A stretch of 64,000 nt of DNA from Streptomyces chrestomyceticus JCM 4735 (GTDB lineage Bacteria; Actinomycetota; Actinomycetes; Streptomycetales; Streptomycetaceae), in contig NZ_BHZC01000001.1 in NCBI RefSeq assembly GCF_003865135.1, forward strand, positions 2,480,001 through 2,544,000, given 5' to 3'. Under the pieces are notes generated by a model. That model saw nothing but the letters and a program-made list of their open reading frames with translations, was not told the DNA's origin and did not search any database. Position numbers and translations under genes: made by a program. Below are positions 1 to 7,713 of the stretch, in pieces (position 1 is the first letter of the stretch; each line of letters opens with the position of its first letter).

Positions 1-545
1 GTCGGCGCGGGGACCGTTTCCGCGCAAGCCCGGCTGAAGAACAGACCAGAAGTGATCATGAAGGCGTCCAGAACGGCCTGCGCCTTGTCATCGCGCAGGA
101 CCTTCAGTCCCGGGTGGGTGTGCTGCGGCTGGTAACCGAGCACGGCATTCAGTTCGGTGTACGGGATGTCCACCTCGGCCAGGTCCAGCACGGTGTAGAT
201 GGTGTGCCAGCTGGGGTCGCCCTGCTTCGGGGGCCATAAGAGATCGGCCAGTTCGGCGTTGCGGAAGATCGCCCCGATCTCCCCCACCGCCCGCACCTTG
301 TTCTGCCCGGTGAACAACACGATGTCGCCGGGCACGACATCGCGCAGCTTCGCGTCGTGCTTGGGCACCGCGCCCCAGAAACACGCCGTGCCTTCCGGAT
401 GGGCAGCCTGCAGCCGGGCGCGCTGATCTGCGGTCAGCGCATGGGCGTACCTGTCGTCGGCGAAGGCCACGGGCTGGTCGACGGTGTCGGACCAGTGGCG
501 ACGCGTCGCTGAACTCCCGTAGGAAGGCGATATGAGAACGCGCAC
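1..545 (-). CDS. EVE/PUA-like domain protein, C-terminus cut by window edge
   Basis: The reading frame runs off the left edge of the window, so only the first 181 codons are visible. I chose the GTG at 545 because GGAGGA lies nine bases before it and because it gives an N-terminus beginning V-R-V-L-I-S-P-S-Y-G. Recognisable stretches are GDIVLFTGQNKVRAVGEIG at about residues 81-99 and, further on, WHTIYTVLDLAEVDIPYTELNAV. They resemble the EVE/PUA-like N-terminal domains that in some actinobacterial proteins precede HNH or other nuclease domains. EVE domains are known to read modified bases or RNA, so a modification-dependent restriction role is possible, but the C-terminal half is not here. 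Codon 103 (237-239 on the minus strand) is TTA, which in Streptomyces implies dependence on the bldA tRNA. An RBS-masking hairpin precedes the start. Confidence 0.6.
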   Translation of the reverse strand, partial: MRVLISPSYGSSATRRHWSDTVDQPVAFADDRYAHALTADQRARLQAAHPEGTACFWGAVPKHDAKLRDVVPGDIVLFTGQNKVRAVGEIGAIFRNAELADLLWPPKQGDPSWHTIYTVLDLAEVDIPYTELNAVLGYQPQHTHPGLKVLRDDKAQAVLDAFMITSGLFFSRACAETVPAP

Positions 546-551
546 GGAAGT

Positions 552-611
552 GCTTCCTCCGATTCGGAATCCGGGAGGGCGGGCGAACACCGCCCTCGAA
601 TCGGAGGAAGC
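552..611 (-). promoter_or_regulatory. RBS-sequestering hairpin upstream of the EVE-like gene
   Basis: Positions 552-566 and 597-611 are a perfect 15-base inverted repeat, with a second inner pairing of 577-582 with 590-595. Read on the minus strand, the 3' arm contains GGAGGAAG, the ribosome binding site of the GTG at 545. Folding would hide it, which suggests translational control. It is not placed like a terminator for this gene. Confidence 0.6.
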
Positions 612-664
612 GTGGCACACGGGCCCCGTCCGCGACGTGGCGGAAGTGCTCCGGCGGCCCGTTA

Positions 665-709
665 CGCACGTCGCTCCCGGAACCGCGACGGTTACGGGAG
701 CGACGTGCG
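665..709 (-). terminator. Rho-independent-like terminator of the dut/DUF3710 operon
   Basis: Positions 665-679 and 695-709 form a perfect 15-bp stem, and 681-685 pairs with 689-693 inside the loop. It begins 23 bases after the DUF3710 stop codon and lies between that gene and the EVE-like gene, so it probably ends the thioesterase-dut-DUF3710 transcript. There is no long T-run, as is usual in Streptomyces. Confidence 0.75.
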
Positions 710-732
710 GGTGCGCCGGAAGACGCCGCGCG

Positions 733-1515
733 TCAGCGGATCTCGGTGATCTCCGGTCCGCGCTCCAGGCGTTCGACGCCGCCGCCGAAGCGGGAGGTTT
801 CCGCGGGCTCCTGCTGGACGCCGTCGGGGACCATCTGGGCGTCGTCGGGGAGCTTGAGGACGATCGGGTCGCGGGGGGCCATGGGGGCGTCGCCGCGGAC
901 GACCACGGTGTCCTGGAAGATGTGCTCCAGGATGCCGGCCGCCTCGGGCTGGACCGCGCCCTGGCCGGAGATGACGCCGCGCAGGAACCAGCGCGGGCCG
1001 TCGACGCCGACGAAGCGTACGACCTGGACGCCGTTGGTGCCGTCCGGGAGCTGTACGGGGACCTGCGCGCGCAGTTCCCAGCCCAGCGGGCCCTCGACCT
1101 CGTCGATGACGCCGCCCTGCTGGGTGATGCCGACGCCGATCTCCTCGCGGACCTCGCCCCAGATGCCCTCCTTCTTGGGCGCGGCGAACGCCTGGAGCTG
1201 TACGGCGCTGTCCTGGAGGACCACGGTCGCGGCGACGATCGCGTCGCCCGCGACCTCCACCCGCAGCTCCATGCCCTCGACACCGGGCACGAACATGCCG
1301 CCCAGGTCCACCCGGCCCTCGGCGGCGTCCGTGACCTCGGAGAGGTCCCAGGGGCCGTCGGGGCGGGGGGCCGGGGGCAGGTTCACCCGGCGCTCCTCCT
1401 CGCCGGACCCGGCACCCTCGTCCGCAAAGGTCTCGTCCGAGGCCGTCTCGTCGGCGGCTTCCGCTGCGGGGACCGACTCTGCGGGAGCCTCGTTCTTCTT
1501 GCGACGACCGAACAC
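733..1515 (-). CDS. DUF3710 family protein
   Basis: A 260-residue soluble protein. I start at the GTG at 1515, which has GAAGGA upstream and gives the family's typical N-terminus VFGRRKKNE; it lies one base after the dut stop codon. A basic start is followed by an acidic, Ala/Glu-rich segment (about residues 10-45) and then the conserved DUF3710 body, containing GPWDLSEV and GWELRAQVPV. The family is restricted to actinobacteria and its function is unknown. The tight coupling to dut is conserved in this group and suggests coordinated expression rather than a proven shared pathway. I see no signal peptide or membrane segment. Confidence 0.85.
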   Translation of the reverse strand: MFGRRKKNEAPAESVPAAEAADETASDETFADEGAGSGEEERRVNLPPAPRPDGPWDLSEVTDAAEGRVDLGGMFVPGVEGMELRVEVAGDAIVAATVVLQDSAVQLQAFAAPKKEGIWGEVREEIGVGITQQGGVIDEVEGPLGWELRAQVPVQLPDGTNGVQVVRFVGVDGPRWFLRGVISGQGAVQPEAAGILEHIFQDTVVVRGDAPMAPRDPIVLKLPDDAQMVPDGVQQEPAETSRFGGGVERLERGPEITEIR

Positions 1516-1516
1516 G

Positions 1517-2038
1517 TCACTGTCCTTCCCGGTCGGCACCGACCGATGCGTATCCATTCCCACCCGTGGAGCCGTCCACCGCCGCATGACCGCCGGTGGA
1601 ACCGAATCCCCCCTCGGCCCGCGCCGAGCCGGGAAGTTCCGCCACCTCGTGGAAGCGCACCTTCTCGACCTGCTGGACGACCAGTTGGGCGATCCGGTCG
1701 AACCTCTCGAACCGCACACTCTCGCGCGGGTCCAGATTGACCACGATCACCTTGATTTCCCCACGGTACCCGGCATCCACCGTCCCGGGGGCATTCACCA
1801 GCGCCACTCCGCACCGGGCGGCCAGGCCCGAGCGGGGGTGCACGAACGCCGCGTACCCGTCGGGCAGGGCGACGGACACTCCGGTGGGGAGCACCGTCCG
1901 CTCCCCCGGCGCGAGTTCCGCCGCCTCGGTGGTCACCAGGTCGGCGCCCGCGTCACCGGGATGACCGTAGGCGGGAATCGGCACCTCCGGGTCCAGACGC
2001 CGGATCAGCACATCCACCGGATTGCGTACCTGACTCAC
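1517..2038 (-). CDS. dut: deoxyuridine 5'-triphosphate nucleotidohydrolase (dUTPase)
   Basis: Hydrolyses dUTP to dUMP and pyrophosphate, keeping uracil out of DNA and supplying dUMP for thymidylate synthesis. All five trimeric dUTPase motifs are visible in 173 residues: HPGDAGADL (26-34), HPRSGLA (67-73), NAPGTVDAGYRGEI (82-95, with the likely catalytic Asp88), RIAQLV and the C-terminal GGFGSTG. About 25 extra residues follow the last motif, a low-complexity Gly/Ala tail absent from shorter homologues. The GTG start overlaps the thioesterase stop by four bases (GTGA), so translation is probably coupled; DUF3710 follows one base after the stop. Confidence 0.95.
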   Translation of the reverse strand: MSQVRNPVDVLIRRLDPEVPIPAYGHPGDAGADLVTTEAAELAPGERTVLPTGVSVALPDGYAAFVHPRSGLAARCGVALVNAPGTVDAGYRGEIKVIVVNLDPRESVRFERFDRIAQLVVQQVEKVRFHEVAELPGSARAEGGFGSTGGHAAVDGSTGGNGYASVGADREGQ

Positions 2039-2628
2039 GGGTTCACCTCAAAAGCACGAGCTCGTCTGACCTGGTCCGGGTCGGCCATCGCGGCCTGGAT
2101 CTCGGCCGGCCTTCCGTTGTCGATGAAGTGGTCGACCTTGACCTCGACGAAGACGGCGTCGGCGCGCACCGCGACCGGGCCCCCGGGTCCGCCGATGCGG
2201 CCCACCGCCGTCGAGTAGATCTTCCGGCCGTGGACGGCGGTTATCTCCGCGTCCAGGTGCAGCACCGTGCCGACCGGTACGGGCCGCAGGAAGTCGGTCT
2301 CCAGCCGGCCGGTCACCGCGATCACCCGCAGCAGCCAGTTCAGCGAACCCAGCGTCTCGTCCAGGGCGGTGGCCAGCACCCCGCCGTGCGCGAGGCCGGG
2401 CGCTCCCTGGTGGGCCTCCTTGACCGTGAACTCGGCGGTCACCCGGACGCCGTCCTCGGCGCGGGCCCGCAACTGCAGGCCGTGGGCCTGCGCCGGGCCG
2501 CAGCCGAAGCAGTGGTCGTAGTGCGCGCCGAGGAGTTCTCCGGGCGCGGGGGCGTCGGGGTGCCGCACCGGGGCGACGGCGTCGGCCGGTGGCGTCAGCC
2601 GCGTCGGGGCCTTGTCGGTTCCACTCAC
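2035..2628 (-). CDS. PaaI-type hotdog-fold thioesterase
   Basis: A 197-residue protein with a central hotdog domain. Visible marks are the Cys-rich lead-in HYDHCFGCGPA, the glycine motif LAHGGVLATALDETLG that holds the likely acidic catalytic residue, and a C-terminal strand ending in VDHFIDNGRP. The family hydrolyses acyl-CoA thioesters in the cytoplasm; the substrate cannot be told from sequence. I start at the GTG at 2628 (VSGTDKAP), because the open frame further upstream runs through the divergent promoter region. It is the first gene of the operon with dut and DUF3710, with a four-base overlap to dut. The pairing with dUTPase has no obvious metabolic explanation. Confidence 0.85.
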   Translation of the reverse strand: MSGTDKAPTRLTPPADAVAPVRHPDAPAPGELLGAHYDHCFGCGPAQAHGLQLRARAEDGVRVTAEFTVKEAHQGAPGLAHGGVLATALDETLGSLNWLLRVIAVTGRLETDFLRPVPVGTVLHLDAEITAVHGRKIYSTAVGRIGGPGGPVAVRADAVFVEVKVDHFIDNGRPAEIQAAMADPDQVRRARAFEVNP

Positions 2629-2686
2629 GAGTGCAGACCCTACCCGCGCGCGTAACCGGCCCGCGCCGCCGTGCCAAGCTGGAGCC

Positions 2687-3130
2687 ATGCAGTCGTACGA
2701 AGAACGCCTCACCGCGCCCCGCTCCTGGTGGGTGATCGCCGGCCTGATCGGCGTGGCCTGCGCCCTGATGCTGCTCCCGCTGGGCACGCTGCCGATGCTC
2801 GGCGGGCTGATCGGCGGCGCGGCGCTGTCCGCGGTGGCGGTCAGCTCGTACGGCTCGGTACGGATCCGTGTGGTGGGCGACTCGCTGATCGCGGGCGACG
2901 CCCGGATCCCGGTCTCGGCGCTGGGTGAGGCGCGGGCGCTGGACGCGGAGGAGGCGGTGGCCTGGCGTACGCACAAGGCCGACACCCGTGCCTTCATGCT
3001 GCTGCGCAGCTACGTGCCGACCGCGGTGCGGGTCGAGATCACCGACCCGGCGGACCCGACTCCGTACGCGTATCTCTCGACCCGTGAGCCGGAGCGCCTG
3101 GTGGCCGCGCTGGCGGCCGTACGGGCCTGA
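2687..3130 (+). CDS. DUF3093 family membrane protein
   Basis: A 147-residue protein with a hydrophobic hairpin of two membrane segments near the N-terminus (WWVIAGLIGVACALMLLP and MLGGLIGGAALSAVAV, about residues 14-53), followed by a soluble C-terminal domain with YVPTAVRVEITDP, typical of DUF3093. Function is unknown. The ATG at 2687 is preceded by the weak GGAG at 2681-2684. The gene is divergent from the thioesterase-dut operon with only 58 bases between starts, so the two promoters must overlap or abut. Confidence 0.85.
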   Translation: MQSYEERLTAPRSWWVIAGLIGVACALMLLPLGTLPMLGGLIGGAALSAVAVSSYGSVRIRVVGDSLIAGDARIPVSALGEARALDAEEAVAWRTHKADTRAFMLLRSYVPTAVRVEITDPADPTPYAYLSTREPERLVAALAAVRA

Positions 3131-3279
3131 ACCGACCCGGAGGGGCCGCGGGGGCGGGCAGGGCGCCGTCGGGCGCCACAGGGGCCTTTTCGGGGGTACG
3201 GGGCGGCGTTCCGGCGGCAGCCGGACACCTCGGCGGGGCTTCGGTGGCTTCTCAGCCGGTTCCGGCGGCTCTCACGGTC

Positions 3280-3318
3280 CGTACGGCCGGTGACGGCAGC
3301 ACGGCCGATGGCCGTACG
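3280..3318 (+). terminator. candidate terminator hairpin after DUF3093
   Basis: A nine-base inverted repeat, 3280-3288 with 3310-3318, flanks a GC-rich loop. It lies between the convergent DUF3093 gene and the hypothetical gene ending at 3335, so it could stop both. It is weaker than the other terminators in the window. Confidence 0.4.
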
Positions 3319-3334
3319 ACGACTCCGGCGGGCC

Positions 3335-4189
3335 TCAGCGGCCGTCCTCCGGCGGCAGGGCCGGCGGCGCGCTGTCCGGCATCGCCTCGGTGTGCGGCAG
3401 GGCGTCCCACGGCACCTGTCTGGTGCGCAGGTCCTTGCGGATCTTGTCCGCGAGCTTCTTGGTGTCCCGCCGGTTCATCACCGCGCCGACCGCGGCGCCG
3501 ACCATGAACGGGGTCAGGTTCGGCAGGTTGCGCAGCGTGCGCTTCATGATCTGCTGGCGCAGTTCGCGCTTCATCTGGCCGCCCAGCGCCGCGTTGACCG
3601 TGGTGGGCTTGGTGACGTCGATGCCGCGTTCCTCGGTCCAGGACGTCAGGTAGGCGGTGGCGCGCTGCCTGCGGGTGCCCGGCGGGCGCAGGCCGTAGAC
3701 CTCGTGGAGCTCGGCGATGAGCTTGATCTCCACGGAGGCCACCCCGACGATCTCGGCGGCCAGCTCGGCCGGCATGGCGGGCGGTACCGGCAGCATCGCC
3801 GCCGCGCCCACCCCCGCGCCGACGGTGGCGGTGCCCCGGGTGGCACCGGAGACCAGCTTGTCGGCCAGTTCCTCGGGGGTCAGTCCGGGGAACTGCCGGC
3901 GCAGCGTCGCCAGGTCGCGGACCGGGATCCGCGGGGCGTTGTCGATGATGCGCCCGGCGACCGTGGTCAGGCCCTTGCGGGCACCGTCACGGCCCTTCCT
4001 GGTGCCGCGGCCCACGGCCGCCGCGAGCGAGGCCGCACGGCCTCGCTCCTCCAGTGCACCGGTCGTCCGCTCCGCGGGCAGGGCGGTCGGGTCGGCGGGC
4101 ACGGGCGCGTTTTCGTCGCGTGATCGTGCGCCGGCCGCCGGGCCTTCCTCGCCCTTGCGTCCCTTACGGAACGGGTTCACGCCTGCCAC
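3335..4189 (-). CDS. conserved actinobacterial hypothetical protein
   Basis: A 284-residue protein I do not recognise with certainty. The first 75 residues are charged and low-complexity. The rest contains a helical, glycine-rich segment (ATRGTATVGAGVGAAAMLPVPPAMPAELAAEIVG) followed by VEIKLIAELHEVYGL and, near the end, NLTPFMVGAAVGAVMNRRDTKKLADKIRKDLR. The two Gly/Ala-rich stretches could associate with membrane, and the arrangement is loosely reminiscent of EcsC-type proteins. The start at 4189 gives a basic N-terminus (NPFRKGRKG). It lies 15 bases downstream of the DUF4193 stop and is probably co-transcribed with it. Confidence 0.75.
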   Translation of the reverse strand: MAGVNPFRKGRKGEEGPAAGARSRDENAPVPADPTALPAERTTGALEERGRAASLAAAVGRGTRKGRDGARKGLTTVAGRIIDNAPRIPVRDLATLRRQFPGLTPEELADKLVSGATRGTATVGAGVGAAAMLPVPPAMPAELAAEIVGVASVEIKLIAELHEVYGLRPPGTRRQRATAYLTSWTEERGIDVTKPTTVNAALGGQMKRELRQQIMKRTLRNLPNLTPFMVGAAVGAVMNRRDTKKLADKIRKDLRTRQVPWDALPHTEAMPDSAPPALPPEDGR

Positions 4190-4204
4190 GGCGTCGACCG
4201 GTCC

Positions 4205-4507
4205 TCAGGCCGCGCAGTCGCGGCAGATCGGCTGGCCGTTCTTGTCCTCGGCGGCCAGCTGGCTGCGGTGGTGGACCAGGAAGCAGCTCATGCACGTGAA
4301 CTCGTCCTGCTGCTTGGGCAGCACCCGGACGGCGAGCTCTTCGTTGGAAAGGTCGGCGCCGGGCAGCTCCAGGCCCTCGGCCTGCTCGAACTCGTCGACG
4401 TCGACGGCCGAGGCGGACTTGTCGTTCCGCCGCGACTTCAGTTCTTCGATGCTGTCCTCGTTGAGGTCGTCATCTGTCTTGCGTGGGGTGTCGTAATCCG
4501 TAGCCAT
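4205..4507 (-). CDS. DUF4193 family zinc-ribbon-like protein
   Basis: A 100-residue acidic protein. The N-terminus MATDYDTPRKTDDDL and the C-terminal pair of Cys motifs, CMSC followed after about 20 residues by CRDC, are diagnostic of DUF4193. The four Cys probably bind one zinc ion. In mycobacteria this family is an abundant small protein linked to the transcription apparatus; a similar role here is inference. The ATG at 4507 follows a strong GGGGGAGAG ribosome site. Confidence 0.88.
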   Translation of the reverse strand: MATDYDTPRKTDDDLNEDSIEELKSRRNDKSASAVDVDEFEQAEGLELPGADLSNEELAVRVLPKQQDEFTCMSCFLVHHRSQLAAEDKNGQPICRDCAA

Positions 4508-4995
4508 GTCGCTCTCCCCCTCTGGGTGTCTGCGGTGTCTCCAGCGCACGTAACGCGTGAGAGGCCGGACTTGTGCCCGACCTGAGGCGGAGATTTTGCC
4601 TCACATCAAGGTCTGTTACTCAATCGACACCCAACCGCACCCCTGAAGAGGTGATCGGTTTGGATGGCGATCAGGACCGTACACGGTCCGAATGTCGCAC
4701 CTCGCGCACGCCATCACGTGTACTTCCCGTGATCAAGGCCCCTGGAAACCCGGATTTTCCCGGCCTTCCGCCGACCGTTCCGATCACGGAGAGTGGGTGG
4801 CTCGAATCTCGCGCCTGTGAGGGATCACACACGGACGGGCCGTCGGGCGGACCGGAGGAATTCAGCGCAAAGCGAACTCGGCGAAGGATCCATGGCCGCC
4901 CGCCGTCACGTCAAGCCGGGGTGGTCGGCGTGCGGAGGGCGACCAAGAGTGCCAAGAGGTGGGGTCTCAGGTCAAAAAGGACAGCAGGACGAGCC
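4508..4995. other. intergenic region upstream of DUF4193
   Basis: About 490 bases without a convincing gene. It must hold the DUF4193 promoter (minus strand). A small inverted repeat, TGAGGC/GCCTCA, at 4583-4603 lies about 85 bases before that start, next to a TTGATG that could serve as a -35. The open frames here have no conserved features and I treat them as chance. Confidence 0.6.
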
Positions 4996-5036
4996 GGGAG
5001 CCACGGACGGGGGCGCACCCCTCACCCGCGGCTCCC
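4996..5036 (-). terminator. terminator of cutRS
   Basis: Positions 4996-5006 and 5026-5036 pair over ten of eleven bases, 17 bases beyond the cutS stop. On the minus strand a five-T run follows at about 4975, so this is a good candidate for the end of the cutRS transcript. Confidence 0.6.
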
Positions 5037-5052
5037 CGTCCGTCTGCGGCCC

Positions 5053-6306
5053 TCACAGCGGTAGGACGACCCGCATCTCCAGTCCGCCGCCCTCGCGAGG
5101 CGTCGCCGTGATGGTGCCGTCGTGCGCGCGCACCACGGACCGCACGATGGACAGGCCGAGGCCGACGCCCTTGTCGCTGCCGGTGCGTTCCGTGCGCAGG
5201 CGCCGGAACGGCTCGAAGAGGTTCTCCACCTCGTAGGCCGGGACGGCCGGGCCGGTGTTGGAGACCACCAGCACCGCACAGCCCTGCTGCGGCTCGGTCG
5301 TCACCTCCACCCACCCGTCCTGGGGCACGTTGTAGCGCACCGCGTTCTGTACGAGGTTGAGCGCGATGCGCTCCAGCAGGACGCCGTTGCCCTGGACGAA
5401 CGCCTGCTGGCGCACGCCGCGCATCTCCACGCCCTTGGCCTGCGCCTCGGTACGGGCCTGGTCGACGGCCTGCGAGGCCACCTCGGCCAGATCCACCGGC
5501 TTCTTGTCCACGATCTTGTTCTCGCTGCGCGCCAGCAGCAGCAATCCCTCCACCAACTGCTCACTGCGCTCATTGGTGGCCAGCAGCGTCTTGCCGAGCT
5601 GCGCCAGCTCCGGCGAGGCCCCCGGATCGGCGAGCTGCACCTCCAGCAGCGTCCGGTTGATCGCCAGCGGCGTGCGCAGCTCGTGCGAGGCGTTGGCGAC
5701 GAACCGGCGCTGCGACTCGAAGGCCCGGTCCAGCCGGTCCAGCATCTCGTCGAAGGTGTCGGCCAGCTCCTTGAGCTCGTCGTCCGGACCGCCCAGCTCG
5801 ATCCGGCGGTGCAGGTCCGAACCGGCCACCCGCTGCGCGGTACGGGTGATCCGCCCCAACGGCGACAGCACCCGCCCCGCCATCGCGTACCCGAAGGCGA
5901 ACGCGACGACCGTCAGCCCCAGCAACGCCAGCAGGGAACGGTTGAGCAGGGTGTTCAGTGCCTGCGCCCGCTGGTGCTGGAGGCAGCTCTGGATCGCCTG
6001 GGTGAAGATCTCCCCGGAGGACTGGCTGGGCAGGTCGCAGACGTTGCTGGTGGCGGCGAAGTTGCCCCGGAGGATCTTGACGGGCAGCTCGCTGCCTTCC
6101 TGGAGCGCGTTGGCGGCCAGCATGTAGATGATCGTGAGCAGCACGATGCCGGCCATCAGGAACATGCCGCCGTACAGCAGCGTGAGCCGTATCCGGATGG
6201 TGGGGCGCAGCCAGGGGAAGGGCCGGACGTTGACCGGTTGGGGATCCCAGGTGGGCATGGGCGGGGCGGCGGGCGGCGGGGTGGGCGCCTTGGACGAAGC
6301 GGGCAT
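5053..6306 (-). CDS. cutS: CutS sensor histidine kinase
   Basis: A 417-residue membrane sensor kinase partnered with CutR. In order: Pro-rich cytoplasmic tail (1-35), membrane segment (about 40-66), extracytoplasmic domain (67-122), second membrane segment (123-145), HAMP linker, His-kinase core with FVANASHELRTPLA (phospho-His208), N-box NLVQNAVRYN and G-box GVGLGLSIV. The outer domain has exactly two cysteines, Cys90 and Cys108. Streptomyces CutS is reported to sense extracellular redox or disulfide state through such a pair, with output to secretion stress; the original S. lividans name came from copper-related tyrosinase phenotypes. ATG 6306 is five bases after the cutR stop, so the two genes are co-transcribed. 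Confidence 0.9.
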   Translation of the reverse strand: MPASSKAPTPPPAAPPMPTWDPQPVNVRPFPWLRPTIRIRLTLLYGGMFLMAGIVLLTIIYMLAANALQEGSELPVKILRGNFAATSNVCDLPSQSSGEIFTQAIQSCLQHQRAQALNTLLNRSLLALLGLTVVAFAFGYAMAGRVLSPLGRITRTAQRVAGSDLHRRIELGGPDDELKELADTFDEMLDRLDRAFESQRRFVANASHELRTPLAINRTLLEVQLADPGASPELAQLGKTLLATNERSEQLVEGLLLLARSENKIVDKKPVDLAEVASQAVDQARTEAQAKGVEMRGVRQQAFVQGNGVLLERIALNLVQNAVRYNVPQDGWVEVTTEPQQGCAVLVVSNTGPAVPAYEVENLFEPFRRLRTERTGSDKGVGLGLSIVRSVVRAHDGTITATPREGGGLEMRVVLPL

Positions 6307-6311
6307 CGGCG

Positions 6312-6965
6312 TCAGATCCGGTAGCCGGAACCCGGCACCGTGACGATCACCGCGGGCTCGCCCAGCTTGCGGCGCAGGGTCATGACCGTGACCCGCACGA
6401 CGTTGGTGAAGGGGTCGGTGTTCTCGTCCCACGCCTTCTCCAGGAGCTGCTCGGCCGAGACGACCGTGCCCTCGCTGCGCATCAGCACCTCCAGCACCGC
6501 GAACTCCTTCGGCGCGAGCTGGACCTCCTTGCCGTCGCGGAAGACCTCACGGCGGTTCGGGTCCAGCTTGATGCCGGCCCGCTCCAGTACGGGCGGCAGG
6601 GCGACCGTCGTACGGCGTCCCAGGGCCCGTACCCGGGCGGTCAGCTCGGTGAAGGCGAACGGCTTGGGGAGGTAGTCGTCGGCGCCGATCTCCAGGCCCT
6701 CGACACGGTCGCTGACGTCGCCGGAGGCGGTCAGCATCAGGACCCGGGTGGGCATCCCCAGCTCGACGATCTTGCGGCAGACGTCGTCGCCGTGCACCAG
6801 CGGGAGGTCCCGGTCCAGCACCACCACGTCGTAGTCGTTGATCTCGATGCGTTCCAGGGCGGCCGCGCCGTCGTACACCACGTCGACGGCCATGGCCTCC
6901 CGGCGCAGCCCGGTGGCCACCGCATCGGCGAGCAGTTGCTCGTCCTCGACGACGAGAACACGCAC
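6312..6965 (-). CDS. cutR: CutR response regulator (OmpR family)
   Basis: A 217-residue response regulator that I recognise by near identity to S. lividans CutR. The receiver domain has acidic pocket Glu7/Asp8, phospho-acceptor Asp51 and Lys101 in the DYLPKPFAF motif. The winged-helix DNA-binding domain fills residues 125-217 and ends VPGSGYRI. It starts with GTG at 6965, behind GGAAGGA. It heads the cutRS operon. Known targets in Streptomyces concern secreted-protein quality control; no htrA-type gene is adjacent here. Confidence 0.93.
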   Translation of the reverse strand: MRVLVVEDEQLLADAVATGLRREAMAVDVVYDGAAALERIEINDYDVVVLDRDLPLVHGDDVCRKIVELGMPTRVLMLTASGDVSDRVEGLEIGADDYLPKPFAFTELTARVRALGRRTTVALPPVLERAGIKLDPNRREVFRDGKEVQLAPKEFAVLEVLMRSEGTVVSAEQLLEKAWDENTDPFTNVVRVTVMTLRRKLGEPAVIVTVPGSGYRI

Positions 6966-7460
6966 GTCGCAAATCCTTCCTCACGGCCCTGGATGTTCCG
7001 GGGCACGGCAAACTCGGAGCCCCTCCATCCTGCCCCGAACGGCTGTAAACCGGCAGTAAGAGGGGTGGGTGGACGCTCGCGGTCCCGTTCCGCACGGCTT
7101 GCGGCACCGTTTCGCGCGGCGCCGAGCCGGTGGGGTGCGGGCCCCGGACGGGCGGGGCAGGGGCCTCGAACGGGCGGGCCGCAAGGGCCGGGCAGGCGGG
7201 CCGCAGGGCCCGTTCGAGTGGGCCGGACGGGCCGGGCCGAGGCGGCACAGGGCCCGGAACGGCGCCTTCCGGGCGGTTTTCGAATTGCCGTGCCGCTTGA
7301 GGTTTCCGTGAGGTTGCTCATGGGGAGGACGACTGCACACCCGCGATCACGCCCTGTACGGCGCCATGCCGCGCTCTGATCCATTCGCAGGGACCACGCC
7401 GTGATCGCCCCGCCCGTCGGCACATCCCCGTGCCACCGACCCACGACGAGGGGGCGCACC
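6966..7460. other. cutR upstream region with nested repeats
   Basis: About 495 bases between divergent cutR and the small gene at 7461. The middle is very G-rich. An 11-base perfect inverted repeat (7165-7175 with 7208-7218) encloses two copies of a GGCGGGCCGCA-type sequence. The cutR promoter should lie near 7000-7060. I see no protein gene here. Confidence 0.6.
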
Positions 7461-7634
7461 ATGGACGCGTTCACCGCAGGAATTCTGCAGCGCATACGGA
7501 ACACCGAAGCCGACCTCGACCGGGCCCGCGAGTCGGGCGACGACTTCCTCGTCGAGGTGGAACAGGCCGAGCTGGAGGATCTGCAGCGCCTTGCTTCCGA
7601 GCACGGCGTGCAGGTCACCGCAGCCAGCGCCTGA
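7461..7634 (+). CDS. small conserved acidic helical protein
   Basis: A 57-residue protein starting at ATG 7461 (MDAFTAGILQRI) with GGGGGCG upstream. It is rich in Glu, Leu and Ala in a heptad-like pattern (about residues 10-48) and probably forms a single helical hairpin or short coiled coil. It has no Cys and no membrane segment. The function is unknown. Support for it being real: a clean start, Streptomyces-like codon use and a strong terminator 24 bases after the stop. It is divergent from cutR. Confidence 0.75.
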   Translation: MDAFTAGILQRIRNTEADLDRARESGDDFLVEVEQAELEDLQRLASEHGVQVTAASA

Positions 7635-7658
7635 CCGTCTCCCGGCCACGTACGACGG

Positions 7659-7693
7659 CAGCGCCCCGGACCCGCGAAGGGTCCGGGGCGCTG
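7659..7693. terminator. bidirectional terminator
   Basis: Perfect 15-bp stem (7659-7673 with 7679-7693) and a GCGAA loop, midway between the convergent small gene and the inositol monophosphatase-like gene. It can serve both strands. Confidence 0.85.
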
Positions 7694-7713
7694 TCGCGTC
7701 GCCGTACGGATAC

